The notes beneath the pieces were generated by a model. That model did not search any database. It saw only the letters and a program-made list of their open reading frames with translations, and was not told where the DNA came from. Source: Natronincola peptidivorans (lineage in GTDB: Bacteria; Bacillota; Clostridia; Peptostreptococcales; Natronincolaceae). Taken from it: DNA of 64,000 bases. Each line of letters begins with the position of its first letter. The first letter of the stretch is position 1. Positions 35,043-43,158 of the stretch are shown here, piece by piece. The stretch lies in the NCBI RefSeq assembly GCF_900111615.1, contig NZ_FOHU01000003.1, forward strand, positions 124,001-188,000. Direction: 5' to 3'. The translations under genes and the position numbers were made by a program.

Positions 35043-36206
35043 TTAAAACATTGTTGTATGGGATACATTGTTTTTTCCTTTTCTTTTGGAGGTATATAAT
35101 CCTTTATCTGCCTTAGCAATAAGATCCAAAGGTGTTTGGCCGTCTTGGGGATAACAGGCTATCCCTACTGAAATAGTCACACGGGGATTACTCTCTCTAC
35201 TTATGCTTTCTCTAATATCTTCAGCGATATTTTTGGCTATTATTGCACTGGCGTCTGGTAAAATAACGATAAACTCGTCTCCTCCATATCTACCGATATA
35301 ATCTAGCTTTCTTATATTCCTTTGGATAATTGCCACCAATTCCTTGATGCATTGATCTCCCACAACGTGTCCATGAAAATCATTGATCTTTTTAAAACAA
35401 TCTATATCTATCATCATGATAGATATAGGCTCCTTCTTTAAAGAAAGCAGCTCTTCTAAAATATCGAGGATTGCTTTTTTATTATAGGTTTCTGTCATGG
35501 CATCCATGTGGGCAGCACTGATTAATCGTTCTTGCTGCAGTTCCATATAAAAAAGCTGTTTTTTTACCTCCTCATCATAGGTTTGCTTTAAAGAGGTTTT
35601 TAACTTTTCTACTTCCTTCATTTGTTTTTCTAAGGCTATGTATGCACCCTTATAAAAATAATGATAGAATCCATAGTAGGAAATAAGCTTAATCATTATG
35701 CCAAGAAAACCTACCCTCCCGTCTATACCCTTTGACAATAATAAGGAGCCCGTTAAAAACCATAGAAAACAATAAATAAGTCTCCTGTCCTTTTTTCTTT
35801 TTCTCGACAAAAGAAAAATGATTGCAACAATGGTCATAATTAGCATCACTTGGATCATCGTTGCACCGTTAAGTATTTTATTAAATCCTTCTCTCGCTAA
35901 AAACATAGATAGGAGTGTAAGTATAATAAGAATCATTAGGCTAGAGGATAGGATATATCTTTGAAAGCCTTTCATAGTAATAAATAACAAAAGAGTTGCC
36001 ATCAACATAAGCTCAATAAAATTGATAATTTCCAAGGATGGAATTTGCTGTAAATATATATAAGAAAAAATACTGAGATAAAATGAAATTAAAAATGTAT
36101 AACCTATACTCTGAAGCTTTGAATGGTTATAGTAGAAGGTTAGTGTGAAAACAAATATGAGAAAAGAGAAGCATAGGACAGTAAAAAATAATATATAACT
36201 ATTCAT
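35043..36206 (-). CDS. Membrane GGDEF-domain diguanylate cyclase
   Basis: About 387 residues. The first ~185 are hydrophobic, with roughly six membrane segments. A coiled-coil stretch follows, then a GGDEF domain with the intact signature GRYGGDEFIVI and an upstream metal-binding MMIDIDCFKKIND. The residues four to five positions before GGDEF do not read as a clear RxxD inhibitory site. It should make c-di-GMP. The start is uncertain: the ATG at 36206 has AAGGAGG 17 bases upstream, and a GTG at 36224 overlaps that site. It is monocistronic. Confidence 0.85.
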   Translation of the reverse strand: MNSYILFFTVLCFSFLIFVFTLTFYYNHSKLQSIGYTFLISFYLSIFSYIYLQQIPSLEIINFIELMLMATLLLFITMKGFQRYILSSSLMILIILTLLSMFLAREGFNKILNGATMIQVMLIMTIVAIIFLLSRKRKKDRRLIYCFLWFLTGSLLLSKGIDGRVGFLGIMIKLISYYGFYHYFYKGAYIALEKQMKEVEKLKTSLKQTYDEEVKKQLFYMELQQERLISAAHMDAMTETYNKKAILDILEELLSLKKEPISIMMIDIDCFKKINDFHGHVVGDQCIKELVAIIQRNIRKLDYIGRYGGDEFIVILPDASAIIAKNIAEDIRESISRESNPRVTISVGIACYPQDGQTPLDLIAKADKGLYTSKRKGKNNVSHTTMF

Positions 36207-36346
36207 GGAGTATATTAATAGCACCTCCTTATTTTATTTTTTGCATCCATGGTATTCTTTGGTAAATATTAGTCAATCCTTATTTTTATTTACTATTCTC
36301 CATAAAAATCCATATTCCTCCATCTTTCAACACAATAAATTAATTC

Positions 36347-36394
36347 ACCAAAAAAAGGTTAATAGCCTCATTAGGAATCAACCTTTTTTTGGTG
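36347..36394 (-). terminator. Terminator of the SsuABC-like operon
   Basis: CACCAAAAAAAGGTT pairs perfectly with AACCTTTTTTTGGTG around a loop of about 19 bases. It lies about 65 bases beyond the ATPase stop, before the GGDEF gene. Confidence 0.8.
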
Positions 36395-36458
36395 CTTATT
36401 CATATCCTTTATAGAAATTTTTTTGTTCAAACAAAGACTTCCTTTAATCCTTTTGTTT

Positions 36459-37178
36459 TTATTCTTTACTCCTTTGTAAGAGTATTTCCTTATATTGTCT
36501 TAGCTTTTCCTTCTGACTCCTTCTTTCTTCATGAGGAATGTCAACAATAATTTCCTGCTTTAAGCTTAAAGGAGGTCCTTGAAAGATGTGAATATGATCT
36601 GCTATATACAAAGCCTCATCAACATCATGGGTAATAAAAAGAAAAAATCGATTTTCTCGATACCCATAGTTAATTATGTATTCCATGAGATCTTTTTTTA
36701 ATTCAAGATGTAGTCCTTTAAAAGGTTCATCCATCACTAAAACATCTCCCTCATAGGCGAAGGCTCTAGCAATAGCTGTCCTTTGCTTCATACCTCCGCT
36801 TAGTTCTCTAGGGTATGCGTTTTTAAAATTGGTCAAATCTACTAAGGATAAATATTTATCTGCTAACTGCTGTGCTTCTTTTTCATCATAACGGCTTTCT
36901 AAAACAAACAATATATTTTCTTCAACAGTAGCCCAAGGTAACAAACGGTCCTCCTGAAAAATATAGGAAACTGTTTTCTCCTGCATCCCCTCAATATTTC
37001 CTTCATCAGCAGGAATAAGACTAGCAACAATATTGATAAAGGTTGTCTTTCCACATCCAGATGGTCCAAAGATACAATGTATTTTGTTAGGTGAAATCAT
37101 CATGTTGAAATTTTTAATAACCTCTAGTTCACCATAGTTTTTATGAAGGTTTTTCACCTGTATTTCCAATCCTGACAC
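36459..37178 (-). CDS. ABC transporter ATP-binding protein (SsuB/TauB family)
   Basis: 239-residue ATPase with Walker A GPSGCGKTT (about residue 38), the LSGGMKQR signature, VLVMDEPFKGL Walker B and the H-loop ITHDVDEA. The family energises import of sulfonates, taurine, nitrate or other small anions and of thiamine precursors. It is the last gene of a three-gene importer unit, 12 bases after the permease. The substrate cannot be told from this subunit. Confidence 0.88.
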   Translation of the reverse strand: MSGLEIQVKNLHKNYGELEVIKNFNMMISPNKIHCIFGPSGCGKTTFINIVASLIPADEGNIEGMQEKTVSYIFQEDRLLPWATVEENILFVLESRYDEKEAQQLADKYLSLVDLTNFKNAYPRELSGGMKQRTAIARAFAYEGDVLVMDEPFKGLHLELKKDLMEYIINYGYRENRFFLFITHDVDEALYIADHIHIFQGPPLSLKQEIIVDIPHEERRSQKEKLRQYKEILLQRSKE

Positions 37179-37190
37179 ACCCTTTTTAAG

Positions 37191-37970
37191 CTAGATTTTA
37201 GCCTTTGCAGATTTGTTCATAGTTGATTTTTCTATTAACCGAGCAAAAATATTTTCAAATAGAATACTAAGCAGAATAACTACCAGGGTCCAAGCAAATA
37301 ATTCACTAGAATCTAGGTAAACCTTAGCACTATAAAGGTGACTGCCTATAGCATTTCTAGGATGACTTAATACCTCTGCCGCCACGCTTACCTTCCAGCC
37401 TAAACCTAAACAAGTAATACAGGCAGCCGAAAAGTATGGAACAATAGATGGTAAATATATTTTTTTAAGAACCAGCCATTTTTTTACATGATATACCTTT
37501 GCCATTTCTAATAGCTTTATGTCCACATTTCTAATACCGGCAACAACATTGGTCCAAATCACTGGAAAACACATAAGAAAACAGATAAAAATTGGGACAT
37601 TGGAGGATGAAAACCAGATTAAAGCAATAATGATAAAGGATAATACTGGTGTTGACTTAATGGCTGCCATAAGAGGATTGATTAAGTCATAAACATAATC
37701 ATTTAAACTAGAAATAATACCTATCACTACCCCTAAGACGATGGATAGAATAAGTCCTGCGATTACTCGGTATATGGAATAGGCTACTGATCGCCAAAAA
37801 ACCTCTAATACTACCAGCTCCTTAAGCCTTAGGAACACGTCTAAAGGAGCTGGTACATACAGATCTCTTTGAATGACAAGATAGGCACCTTGCCATACAG
37901 CAATCCAAAATATAAAAATGAATATTTTATTTAAAGACTTTCTCTTATTTTTCGTAATAGAATCCGTCAT
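37191..37970 (-). CDS. ABC transporter permease (SsuC/TauC family)
   Basis: 259-residue permease with about six membrane segments and the BPD_transp_1 coupling loop near LEMAKVYHVKKWLVLKKIYLP. The start overlaps the end of the lipoprotein gene by 26 bases, with GGGGGA ten bases upstream of the ATG. It forms the membrane channel for the importer with the SsuB-like ATPase. The substrate is unknown. Confidence 0.87.
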   Translation of the reverse strand: MTDSITKNKRKSLNKIFIFIFWIAVWQGAYLVIQRDLYVPAPLDVFLRLKELVVLEVFWRSVAYSIYRVIAGLILSIVLGVVIGIISSLNDYVYDLINPLMAAIKSTPVLSFIIIALIWFSSSNVPIFICFLMCFPVIWTNVVAGIRNVDIKLLEMAKVYHVKKWLVLKKIYLPSIVPYFSAACITCLGLGWKVSVAAEVLSHPRNAIGSHLYSAKVYLDSSELFAWTLVVILLSILFENIFARLIEKSTMNKSAKAKI

Positions 37971-38982
37971 CAGCTAATTGTCCCCCAACAGATCTAGGAT
38001 CAAAGCTAAACAATACCTCATAAAATTCCTGTACAAAAGATTTTGCCTCTTGAGCATCGATATATACAATGTTTGAATAAGGAATTGCATTCTTGGCAAT
38101 AGCTGCATTTGGTAAAATACCATACTTTTCTATTAAAGCAGCTGCCGCCTCCATTTCTTGATTGACAAAATTTACAGATGCCTCATATTCTTTTAGAAAT
38201 TCATCTAACAAGGCTTTATTATTCTCTGCAAATTCTTTTTGAACGATAATAGCTCCCATCGCCAGCTGACCTTCATTATTGGTAACCTTATTCCATTCCG
38301 CTGTTATATCTAATGCGATTCTTAGATTTTGATTTCTCATTAATGCAGATGTTACATGAGGCTGTGGTAATAGAGCTATGGTCACATCTCCTTCTACAGC
38401 CGCTGCAGCTAAATCTGCATGCTGTAATGCAAAGTCCAGCATAACATCTTTATCAGCCTCTAACTGATTTTGTTGCAATATGTATTGAAAAGCAAAATCT
38501 GGTGTAGCACCCTTTCCACTAATATTTACAGTTTTTCCTTTCAGATCTTCAACAGAATGAATGGTGTCTCCATCCTCTAATACATAAAGTACACCTAAGG
38601 TGTTGACTGCTGCCAGTTGCACTTGTCCTTCTGTTCGATTGTATAATACGGAAGCTAGGTTGGTTGGTACTGCTGCTACATCTACTTCCCCATTGATGAT
38701 TTTTCCCACTAGCTCATCTGGACTGCTCATTAAGGTAAATTCATAGTCTAATCCAGCTTCACCTGACTCACTGCTGTCCATTAATCCCACCATACCCATT
38801 CCTGTTGGTCCATTTAAAGCAGCAACCCTCATGCTGCCCTTTTCAACGGTTTCTGATGCCTCCTCAATTTCTGGTTCTTCTGGTGTTTCCGGAGCTGTTG
38901 TTTCTGTACTGCAGGCAGTCATGCTGATGATTAGCATTACTACCATCAATATAAATAAAGTCTTCTTAAATAAATGTTTCAC
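37945..38982 (-). CDS. ABC transporter substrate-binding lipoprotein (NMT1/SsuA-like)
   Basis: About 345 residues from a GTG at 38982, which has GGGGAG upstream. The earlier in-frame start at 39048 lacks a binding site and would place a polar stretch before the signal peptide. The lipobox is ISMTAC, followed by an acidic Pro-rich tether. The binding domain has the NMT1/SsuA-type start RVAALNGPTGMGMVGLM and the DVAAVPTNLASVLYN segment. It is the first gene of the importer operon with a strong promoter. The ligand is not known; small organic anions or nitrogen/sulfur sources are possible. Confidence 0.85.
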   Translation of the reverse strand: MKHLFKKTLFILMVVMLIISMTACSTETTAPETPEEPEIEEASETVEKGSMRVAALNGPTGMGMVGLMDSSESGEAGLDYEFTLMSSPDELVGKIINGEVDVAAVPTNLASVLYNRTEGQVQLAAVNTLGVLYVLEDGDTIHSVEDLKGKTVNISGKGATPDFAFQYILQQNQLEADKDVMLDFALQHADLAAAAVEGDVTIALLPQPHVTSALMRNQNLRIALDITAEWNKVTNNEGQLAMGAIIVQKEFAENNKALLDEFLKEYEASVNFVNQEMEAAAALIEKYGILPNAAIAKNAIPYSNIVYIDAQEAKSFVQEFYEVLFSFDPRSVGGQLADDGFYYEK

Positions 38983-39035
38983 AATAATACACTCCCCATT
39001 ATTTGTTTTTGTATGATATTTGATAATTTTTCTCA

Positions 39036-39065
39036 ATAATATCACCAAAGGATTGATCTTGTCAA
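39036..39065 (-). promoter_or_regulatory. Promoter of the SsuABC-like operon
   Basis: On the minus strand TTGACA (39065-39060) and TATTAT (39041-39036) are 18 bases apart, about 55 bases before the GTG start of the binding protein. Confidence 0.75.
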
Positions 39066-39147
39066 CTGCTATACTTCAGTATTTTTATAGCTTTACCTTA
39101 AATGTATTTATTTTTCTTCCGATTTTTTCACTTTGATAAAAAAATCA

Positions 39148-39591
39148 TTATCTGCTGATAAATTTTTGTACCAATTCTCTAAATTTTTTTTCAAACAAAA
39201 GGTTATCTTCTTTACTTCTTTTTGGCGTCTTGGTATATTTTTTATGCTTTCTTCTCATTTCCTGGTTTACATGTCTTTTCATGAGAAGTTCTTCAATATT
39301 TTCATCTGTGTACATCCACCCATTTTGATTAATGGCCATTGCCTTTTTCCCAAGGGCTAGGGCTGCTACTCCATAGTCCTGAGTAACAATAACATCTCCT
39401 CTTTCTGTGTTATTGATAAGTACCAAGTCTGCCATGTCTCTTCCTTGATCCACAGTGATGATTTTTGCGTAATCATCTTCAAATACGTGGCAGATATTTT
39501 TTATCATAATTAATTCTATTTTATATTCTTTTGCTACCTTTAGTACGATTTCCTTTACAGGACATCCGTCTGCATCTACTAATATTTTCAC
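39148..39591 (-). CDS. YaiI/YqxD family protein (UPF0178)
   Basis: 147 residues with the family N-terminus ILVDADGCPVKEIV and the DLVLINN and VTQDYGVAALALGKKA stretches. This is a PIN-like or NYN-like fold of unknown function, common in Bacteria. It has a binding site (GGAAGAAGG) before the ATG and follows a MazG-like gene by 36 bases, so the two are probably co-transcribed. Confidence 0.88.
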   Translation of the reverse strand: MKILVDADGCPVKEIVLKVAKEYKIELIMIKNICHVFEDDYAKIITVDQGRDMADLVLINNTERGDVIVTQDYGVAALALGKKAMAINQNGWMYTDENIEELLMKRHVNQEMRRKHKKYTKTPKRSKEDNLLFEKKFRELVQKFISR

Positions 39592-39627
39592 TGCCTTCTT
39601 CCTTTCTTTTAAAGGCTATGTTTCTCC

Positions 39628-39960
39628 CTATTCTTCTTTTCTTGTCCATCGATTGGCATCTCTTGTGTTAAATTTATGCATCATTGCATGAAATGCCTTT
39701 TCTAAATCAATATCTAAGGAGTTGGCGAAGCAGGTCAAGATAAACATACAGTCTGCTAACTCCATATCAATAGAGTTTTCTTCTTCGTCCTTTCTTTTGG
39801 GTTTTTCTCCATAATAGTGATTTATTTCTCTTGCCAATTCCCCAGCTTCCTCTGTTAATCGAGCCATCAATGCTAAAGGGCTAAAATATCCTTCCTTGAA
39901 CTGAGAAATATATTCATCTACCTGCTGCTGCATCTCCCTTATCGTCAAATCCTTTTTCAT
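39628..39960 (-). CDS. MazG-like nucleotide pyrophosphohydrolase
   Basis: 110 residues of the all-alpha MazG/YpjD type. The metal-binding motif is seen as LTEEAGELARE (EExxE) and MELADCMFILTCFANSL (ExxD). Such enzymes hydrolyse non-canonical or excess NTPs to NMP and PPi. It has GGAAAGGAAG upstream and lies between the selenoprotein gene and the YaiI gene, all on the minus strand. Confidence 0.88.
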   Translation of the reverse strand: MKKDLTIREMQQQVDEYISQFKEGYFSPLALMARLTEEAGELAREINHYYGEKPKRKDEEENSIDMELADCMFILTCFANSLDIDLEKAFHAMMHKFNTRDANRWTRKEE

Positions 39961-39998
39961 GGCCTTCTCTTCCTTTCCTGTACATTTCTATTGGTTTA

Positions 39999-40046
39999 GA
40001 AAAAGAACCCATTTCATGCTAAGCTTTATGAAATGGGTTCTTTTTC
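39999..40046. terminator. Strong hairpin terminator after the selenoprotein gene
   Basis: AGAAAAAGAACCCATTTCAT pairs perfectly with its 20-base complement around an 8-base loop. It overlaps the end of the selenoprotein frame (stop at 40026-40028) and separates it from the MazG-like gene. The A/T flanks allow termination both ways. Confidence 0.9.
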
Positions 40047-40298
40047 TGCAGCTAATAAACTATTTACATACATAGATAATATTTCTTTACTAAAAAATAG
40101 TTTTTTATTTACATAGATATTTATACCTTCTATTTCATACGCATAAAATCCTTCTTTATCTCTAGGCTTTCCCATCATAACTGATGTTACTCCGTAAGTA
40201 TTTCAACAGCTTTTTCCATAACCTATATCCAAGGTAAGACTGTCGGTTTTATTTCTCTTTAAAAGTATTTGTAGTCTTTTTGCTAAAACAGTATCCAT
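40026..40298 (-). CDS. Small selenoprotein, CC/Se-motif (HesB-like) type, UGA read as selenocysteine
   Basis: An ATG at 40298 follows AGGAGAAGG. The frame runs 31 codons to Cys31, meets TGA at 40203-40205, and then stays open for 58 more codons to TAA. Read through, it gives 90 residues with a Cys-Sec pair in GYGKSCU followed by NTYGVTSVMMGKP. The rest looks like a real domain (FYAYEIEGINIYVNKKLFF). The pattern (CU pair, then a GKP stretch and a GI.IYV strand) fits the HesB-related small CC/Se family I know from Clostridia. A possible SECIS apical stem follows the UGA (ACTTACGGAGT, 5-base loop with GG). A nonsense-broken gene with Cys is the alternative, but family position and length favour Sec. 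Confidence 0.7.
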
Positions 40299-40446
40299 TT
40301 TTCCTTCTCCTCTCTGTGATTCAACCATAAAAAATAATGCAGCGATAGCACTGTTCACTATGCTAATAATCTCTTTCTTTATTATAGAAACCAGATAAGG
40401 AAAAGGTTCTTTATATTTTGTATAAAAGGAATAATTTAAAAGCTGT

Positions 40447-41358
40447 TTAAGCAGTTCCTTTTTGCTGCCGCTTACTTGCCAGCTTTATATCAAGCATTCC
40501 AGTAGTCAAATATACTCCAATAAAAACTAGGATTCCTCCAGAAATTTGAGCTAATGTAATCCTTTCTCCAAGACTCCAGCTGATAATAGCTGTAAAAACA
40601 GGCATTAGGTTTAGAAAGACGCCTGCTTTGCTGGCGCTAATTTGTCGAACACCTATATTCCAAAAGACGAAGGAGCCTACAGAAGGAAAAATGATCATAT
40701 AGGCAATTCCCTGCAGGGCTAATGGACTAAGTTCTGTATAGTTAATTCCTTGCACTATTGCAAATGGTGCCATAATGATGGTGGCAATCAATGCCGTTAC
40801 TGCTGTTGTTGTAATAGGAGGTATATTCTTTATTCTTTTCCCTATGATGGAATAAAAGGTCCACATGATAACAGCCGCCAGCATCAGTAAATCCCCTCTA
40901 TTATAGCTGACATGTAAAATTTGTGTCAGTCTTCCTCCCGTCAAAATCACTACAACACCCAGTAAAGAAACTACCAGCCCTATGCTTTGAATTTTAGAAA
41001 TCCTTTCCTTCAGCATATAAAGAGAAAATATCACGATGATTCCTGGATTTAATGCACTGACCAAGGAAGCATTGGTTGGAGATGTATATTCCAAGGCGGC
41101 ATAAAGTATAGTGTTATATCCTATCATCCCTAATACTGCCATAGCTAATAAAGAAATCCACTCCTTAGGGACTAAACTCCATTGAGGTTTTTCGTAAAAA
41201 TAGGCAATGATTAATAGTAATACAGATGCTACCAGCCACCTTGAGAAGGTAATCATAAGGGGAGGCATTTCTGCAACCACATATTTGCCAAAAACATAAT
41301 TCCCCGCCCAAAATAAATTGCATAACACCAATAACAGCCAAACTCGATACTTACTCAT
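40447..41358 (-). CDS. EamA/DMT-family transporter
   Basis: 303 residues with about ten membrane segments in two EamA repeats, as expected for drug/metabolite exporters (WAGNYVFGKYVVAEMPP at the start of repeat one, WTFYSIIGKRI in repeat two). Amino-acid or metabolite efflux is common in this family. The substrate is unknown. It ends 148 bases before the selenoprotein start. Confidence 0.85.
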   Translation of the reverse strand: MSKYRVWLLLVLCNLFWAGNYVFGKYVVAEMPPLMITFSRWLVASVLLLIIAYFYEKPQWSLVPKEWISLLAMAVLGMIGYNTILYAALEYTSPTNASLVSALNPGIIVIFSLYMLKERISKIQSIGLVVSLLGVVVILTGGRLTQILHVSYNRGDLLMLAAVIMWTFYSIIGKRIKNIPPITTTAVTALIATIIMAPFAIVQGINYTELSPLALQGIAYMIIFPSVGSFVFWNIGVRQISASKAGVFLNLMPVFTAIISWSLGERITLAQISGGILVFIGVYLTTGMLDIKLASKRQQKGTA

Positions 41359-41500
41359 TCTTTCTTCAACTCCTTTATATGATTAGCAATGTTGTCGTCA
41401 TTCCTATAATAAAATCTGATTTAATTTAGAGGAAGTTTTTATTCCCACTAAAGTCAACCAAATTTACTACGAGGATACAGTGCTTCATCTCTAAATATTT

Positions 41501-41534
41501 TTCATTCCTCTTTATATTTCATTCCTCTTTATAA
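41501..41534. repeat. 17-bp direct repeat
   Basis: TTCATTCCTCTTTATAT is followed directly by TTCATTCCTCTTTATAA. It lies in a non-coding stretch upstream of the EamA gene. Probably a local duplication. Confidence 0.8.
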
Positions 41535-41547
41535 TAGTTTAGCTGAA

Positions 41548-41748
41548 TCATTTTATTTTGCAAGTGTTATTTATGTAACGATGCTGATAGTCCTCTCTCC
41601 ATCTATAATACCCCTCAGGGATTACTCCCAGAGTTAACAAGTAGAGGTTCATGACCCCGCTCATTATGGTAATCACCTTAGATGATAAAATAGACTTGCT
41701 TTGAAAATCTTCTTCCTCGGCAAGCCAAATTATATAGCATCTATGCAC
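41548..41748 (-). CDS. Doubtful small ORF (66 aa)
   Basis: A frame opens with GTG at 41748 and has no ribosome binding site. The product (starting MHRCYIIWLAEEEDF) has no recognised domain. Codons look ordinary. It lies 13 bases after the solute-binding protein stop, in the same direction, so it could be a remnant or a small downstream gene. I list it only so the 41359-41761 gap is described. Confidence 0.2.
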   Translation of the reverse strand: MHRCYIIWLAEEEDFQSKSILSSKVITIMSGVMNLYLLTLGVIPEGYYRWREDYQHRYINNTCKIK

Positions 41749-41761
41749 TTCTAAACAATCA

Positions 41762-43099
41762 TTACTGAAGACTTTGGAGTAAAATCTCCCTATCTCTTCC
41801 CAGCTCAGCTTCCAGTCGTCTTATTATACTTTCTATGATTTCCTTTGGAGCCATTCCCCAATCCAATCCTCTATAAATGCCTTCTTTCCATATAACTTTT
41901 GCTTTTTCATCTAAAGGTGTTAAGGTATGCTCCTGCACTTCATTTTGAATCCTTTCATAAAAAGCTTGCTCTTTTTGTCCTCCTAAAAAATCATTGGTAT
42001 AGTCGATTGTATTTGGATGGTTCCTTGCGGGCAAATATCCTGCAACAGAGCCTATCATATTTTCTCCTAATGCTTCAAAGGTAAAAAATTCTATAAACTC
42101 CCATGCCGCTTCTTTATTTTCACTTAAATCAGAAATAGCTATAATGGAAGCGTTGCTCCATCCTTTGACGCCAAAGGGAAGCTCTGTCACTCTCCACTTT
42201 CCTGCTTGCTCAGGTGCCCATATTTCTATGCTCTGTGCACCCCATGAACCTAAATACAGCATAGCAATCTTATCTTCTTTGATAGCCTGCCTGCCTTCAT
42301 CGCTCCATATGTCGATATGAGAAGCTAAGCTCTGCTGGCGAATAGTCTTAGCAATACTAATAACCTCACTAAAGGTTTCTTGATCCCTTAGCAGATTTAG
42401 CTCTTTATCATATTGTCCAATTTGGGATTCTAAGATTTCCACCGGTTCATGGGGCCATTGAACAATCCATTTATCCTCTTTTTGTAACCTTTTAGCAATT
42501 TCTAACCAATTATGTGGATTTTGAATAAAGGCTGCTAATGCGTCTGGCTCAGATGGGAATCCATAGCTTTCCATGATATCTGTACGATAATAGGTTACCT
42601 TGGGAGATGTATTAAATGGTATCCCTAATAACTGTTCTTCATCAAAGGATAATCCTACCTTCCATAAAGCATCTGTAAAATCATTTTTGTATCTATCTGC
42701 CTTAAAGGGTTCTTCCAATAAATCCTGCAGCCCCCTCATCCCATTGAATGCTCCAAAGTGAGGACTATCTAAAACGATGAGATCAGGAGTATCCCCTTCA
42801 GCCAGAGCATTCATGAGGATGCTAGGATAGTCGCTGTATGGGAAAACTACTGTCTTTATATGTATGTTGGGATGTTTTTTTCTAAAGGCTTCAAGATAAA
42901 GCTCCCAACCCCCATAATGAGACCATAGTGTTAGCTCTATTATTTCTTCTGCAGTGTTAGATGCATTCACTATTTGATTTTTTTCTCTGAATACCTGTTT
43001 CTCTGAAGAGATATTTTTTGTCTCTACTTTTTGACAGCCAGTGCTGATAGTAAGTACAATGATGATGATTAGCATTAGTGTGTTTTTTCTTTTCATCAC
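41762..43099 (-). CDS. Extracellular solute-binding lipoprotein (family 1) beside a GGDEF-EAL gene
   Basis: 445 residues (444 if the second Met is used). Lipoprotein signal (TISTGC) then a family-1 solute-binding fold like sugar ABC receptors: ELTLWSHYGGWELYLEAF and LIVLDSPHFGAFNG, then PFNTSPKVTYYRTDIMESYG. No ABC permease or ATPase is encoded near it. It follows the GGDEF-EAL gene by about 60 bases, so both should be on the c-di-GMP-riboswitch transcript. It may feed ligand information to that membrane protein rather than serve transport. This is inference from context. Confidence 0.82.
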   Translation of the reverse strand: MMKRKNTLMLIIIIVLTISTGCQKVETKNISSEKQVFREKNQIVNASNTAEEIIELTLWSHYGGWELYLEAFRKKHPNIHIKTVVFPYSDYPSILMNALAEGDTPDLIVLDSPHFGAFNGMRGLQDLLEEPFKADRYKNDFTDALWKVGLSFDEEQLLGIPFNTSPKVTYYRTDIMESYGFPSEPDALAAFIQNPHNWLEIAKRLQKEDKWIVQWPHEPVEILESQIGQYDKELNLLRDQETFSEVISIAKTIRQQSLASHIDIWSDEGRQAIKEDKIAMLYLGSWGAQSIEIWAPEQAGKWRVTELPFGVKGWSNASIIAISDLSENKEAAWEFIEFFTFEALGENMIGSVAGYLPARNHPNTIDYTNDFLGGQKEQAFYERIQNEVQEHTLTPLDEKAKVIWKEGIYRGLDWGMAPKEIIESIIRRLEAELGRDREILLQSLQ

Positions 43100-43158
43100 T
43101 TCTCCTCCTATGAAACGGGTTGGTTACATCTTTCTTAAAGGATTTAGGAAATAGTGGC

